Positions 62,606 to 64,000 of a stretch of 64,000 nucleotides of DNA are shown here, in pieces. A program made the translations under genes and the position numbers. Each line of letters starts with the position of its first letter. The first letter of the stretch is position 1. The DNA is taken from contig NZ_CP065589.1 of NCBI RefSeq assembly GCF_021278965.1, positions 253,001-317,000 on the forward strand. The letters are read 5' to 3'. Below the pieces are notes generated by a model, which searched no databases, was not told the DNA's origin, and saw only the letters and a program-made list of their open reading frames with translations. The stretch comes from Chryseobacterium capnotolerans. GTDB lineage: Bacteria > Bacteroidota > Bacteroidia > Flavobacteriales > Weeksellaceae.

Positions 62606-62988
62606 TCAAAGTCCGAAATGTCGATCATGATTTTTATTTTCAGGATTGATAAGGGCTTTATTGCTATAAGTTGCAGTTTCAAATTCCCTGATATTAACTG
62701 ATAGGAATGAAATGTCAGAAAGTAATTCTGTAAGCCGTATTGATATTTGCTTTGAAAGATTAGCTTTTTGTTCAGTACTGCGTCCCTGCATAATGTATCC
62801 GAAGACATGGAGAAAGTTTTTTTATGCTCTCCCAGCTGATAATATTGATAGGGCTGCAGCCTTATTTTAATATCATTTACAGCAAATAAACCAGTTGACT
62901 CTGCCACACTGTATACCGCATCCATGATTTCATCCGGAGTTCTTTGCTGGAGAATATCCTGTGAGCATTCTATAATGAAATGAGGCAT
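62606..62988 (-). pseudogene. 5-carboxymethyl-2-hydroxymuconate isomerase-like protein, one frameshift at 62817-62823
   Basis: About 127 residues if repaired, a tautomerase-fold protein. The N-terminus MPHFIIECSQDILQ retains Pro2, the catalytic base of the family, and GLFAVNDIKIRL follows as in HpcD/CHMI. The second frame resumes as FLHVFGYIMQGRSTEQKANLSKQISIRLTELL, the next family motif (ILxGRSxExK), and ends in NHDRHFGL. Adding one A to the seven-base run at 62817-62823 joins the two as EHKKNFLHVFGY. The homoprotocatechuate pathway is not visible nearby, so the name reflects homology only. Confidence 0.78.
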
Positions 62989-63055
62989 ATGAAATGTTTG
63001 GTGATGTGATTTTTGTCATGTAAAAATAAGAAAAATATGAATCCATTTTCAAATA

Positions 63056-63085
63056 AAAAACCGCTCTATTTTGAACGGTTTTTAT
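63056..63085. terminator. terminator between small gene block and serine hydrolase gene
   Basis: Eight-base stem AAAAACCG / CGGTTTTT with a 12-base loop and T tail, just beyond the serine hydrolase stop on the minus strand. Confidence 0.8.
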
Positions 63086-63096
63086 TGTATTAATTT

Positions 63097-64000
63097 TTAT
63101 AATGCTGATTTTGTAATACTATACTGAGGTTTTATAGGATCAGACATATCCAGAATAATATCATACTGGCCGTCTTCCGCTATCGGAAAATCATAAGCAT
63201 TAAGAGCAACGGTTTTTCCATCACTATTTAACCCCAGATTATAGCCCCAATCGTTATCTACTCTGAATTTTAAATTCCCTTTTTTCAGATGGAAGTTTTT
63301 AAGAAAATAATGATTTGGGTTTTGAAGATCTTCTTGCAATGGGGTGTCTTTTCCGTCCCATCCGCCTGGTGTGGCATTTCCAATGATTCCCCATAAATAA
63401 TGATTAGCGGTCTTTGTTCCTGTTTTTATACTTCCATCGCGAAGTTTGACCATTACAGTGTTATTTTTTCCGGTTGCATCCGGTTTAAAGGTAAATGCAA
63501 AGTTTTCATCCAATTGAAATGAAGTATTACTGATAGGGAATAATGAACATATTGGATAGCCTTTCTCTCTGAAAAGGACTTGCCCATCTATAACGGTTAC
63601 GTAGAATTTAGTGTCTCCTGTAGAATAAATTCCCTCTAGCTTTTTCAACTCTTGTGAATTAACTTTTGGAACAGCAGGCATCTTATTCGGTTTATTGTAT
63701 ACTATGTTTTCAATTTTCGGTACAATGAGATCTGTATGGGATAAAGTAGAATTTGACATCGCAATGAAGCAAATATCATCCTCCAGAATTCTGTAATAGA
63801 TGCTTCGGTAACCTGGTCCGCCGCCGCCATGTCCAATTCTTTTTTTACCATCAACAAGTAAGACATCACTGCCTAATCCGTAATGGTCATTAAGATAAGG
63901 GGTAAACATTTTTTCAATGGTTCCCTTTTTTAGAATGGTATTGCTTTTAAAAGATTCATTGAATTTGAAGAGATCCTCAACAGTAGAATACATGGCTCCT
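63097..64000 (-). CDS. serine hydrolase (beta-lactamase/PBP-like), C-terminal part
   Basis: The last 300 codons or so of a larger gene whose start lies beyond the window (the frame is open to base 64000). It begins inside the penicillin-binding-type domain: AMYSTVEDLFKFNESF is the conserved segment that follows the catalytic region, and GHGGGGPGYRSIYYRI carries the HxG box of class C-type serine hydrolases (the KTG equivalent). After about residue 100 a beta-rich C-terminal extension follows (KLEGIYSTGDTKFYVTVIDGQ, LKKGNLKFRVDNDWGYNLG), as found in the family. The catalytic SxxK is outside the window. Role: peptidase or esterase; substrate unknown. Confidence 0.86.
   Translation of the reverse strand, partial: GAMYSTVEDLFKFNESFKSNTILKKGTIEKMFTPYLNDHYGLGSDVLLVDGKKRIGHGGGGPGYRSIYYRILEDDICFIAMSNSTLSHTDLIVPKIENIVYNKPNKMPAVPKVNSQELKKLEGIYSTGDTKFYVTVIDGQVLFREKGYPICSLFPISNTSFQLDENFAFTFKPDATGKNNTVMVKLRDGSIKTGTKTANHYLWGIIGNATPGGWDGKDTPLQEDLQNPNHYFLKNFHLKKGNLKFRVDNDWGYNLGLNSDGKTVALNAYDFPIAEDGQYDIILDMSDPIKPQYSITKSAL

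Noticed and set aside
1..64000. tRNA, rRNA, CRISPR, prophage and transposon genes
   Set aside because: No tRNA-like cloverleaf, rRNA segment, repeat-spacer array, integrase or transposase was seen when reading the window; absence was judged by eye.

Overview
The window reads as chromosome from a Flavobacteriia member close to Chryseobacterium (Bacteroidota). The evidence is an AT-rich genome (about one third GC by eye), promoters of the TAnnTTTG type, near absence of Shine-Dalgarno sequences, a DUF3467 gene behind rpoBC, five proteins with type IX secretion (T9SS) C-terminal sorting domains, several TonB-type outer-membrane barrels, and a chromosomal subclass B1 metallo-beta-lactamase. I see no rRNA, tRNA, transposase, phage gene or CRISPR array.

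Layout. 1-6.1 kb: 3' end of rpoB, complete rpoC, DUF3467 gene. 6.4-12.5 kb: T9SS beta-propeller protein, small lipoprotein, membrane protein and a frameshifted TonB-dependent receptor. 12.7-16.6 kb: Crp/Fnr regulator, then a tight run encoding a DUF5777 barrel, c-type cytochrome lipoprotein, YceI, ankyrin protein and DOMON-like T9SS protein, with a GTGA-N6-TCAC site before it. 16.7-20 kb: GrpB-cytidine deaminase fusion, acetyltransferase, broken phosphodiesterase/phosphatase. 20.2-24.3 kb: lipoprotein and a second T9SS propeller whose signal peptide is out of frame across an A9 tract. 24.4-31.8 kb: NmrA reductase with HxlR regulator, alcohol dehydrogenase, cupin, AraC regulator, carboxylesterase, double-glycine-leader peptide, cytoplasmic alpha-amylase. 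31.9-39.4 kb: DNA polymerase IV, acetyltransferase, thioredoxin-like protein, purine nucleoside phosphorylase, lpxK, truA (frameshifted), ABC exporter. 39.4-51 kb: T9SS metalloprotease, an operon of hydrolase, ECF sigma factor, membrane protein and methyltransferase, an MFS transporter, outer-membrane proteins. 51-58.5 kb: ribB with an FMN riboswitch, a DUF2157/DUF4401/GDYXXLXY membrane trio, a DUF2200-DUF4272 fusion, a hydrolase, the metallo-beta-lactamase and a hot-dog-like protein. 58.5-59.2 kb: gene-free region with a cluster of perfect DnaA boxes and an 18-bp inverted repeat, a candidate replication origin. 59.2-64 kb: DUF2268 lipoprotein, several small or frameshifted genes, the C-terminal part of a serine hydrolase.

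Two patterns cross gene boundaries. First, several intergenic gaps carry degenerate tandem heptamers, usually as inverted pairs of arrays; two of these lie inside the rpoBC cluster. Second, at least eight genes are interrupted, nearly always by a shift repaired by adding one A/T, mostly in an A/T run. That points to homopolymer errors in the assembly more than to true gene loss, though the A9 tract at 20.76 kb could be a genuine switch.

Most genes are ordinary housekeeping or envelope functions. The most coherent uncharacterised set is the Crp/Fnr-linked envelope heme-protein operon (12.7-16.5 kb). The most consequential structural signal is the DnaA-box cluster at 58.57-59.07 kb.
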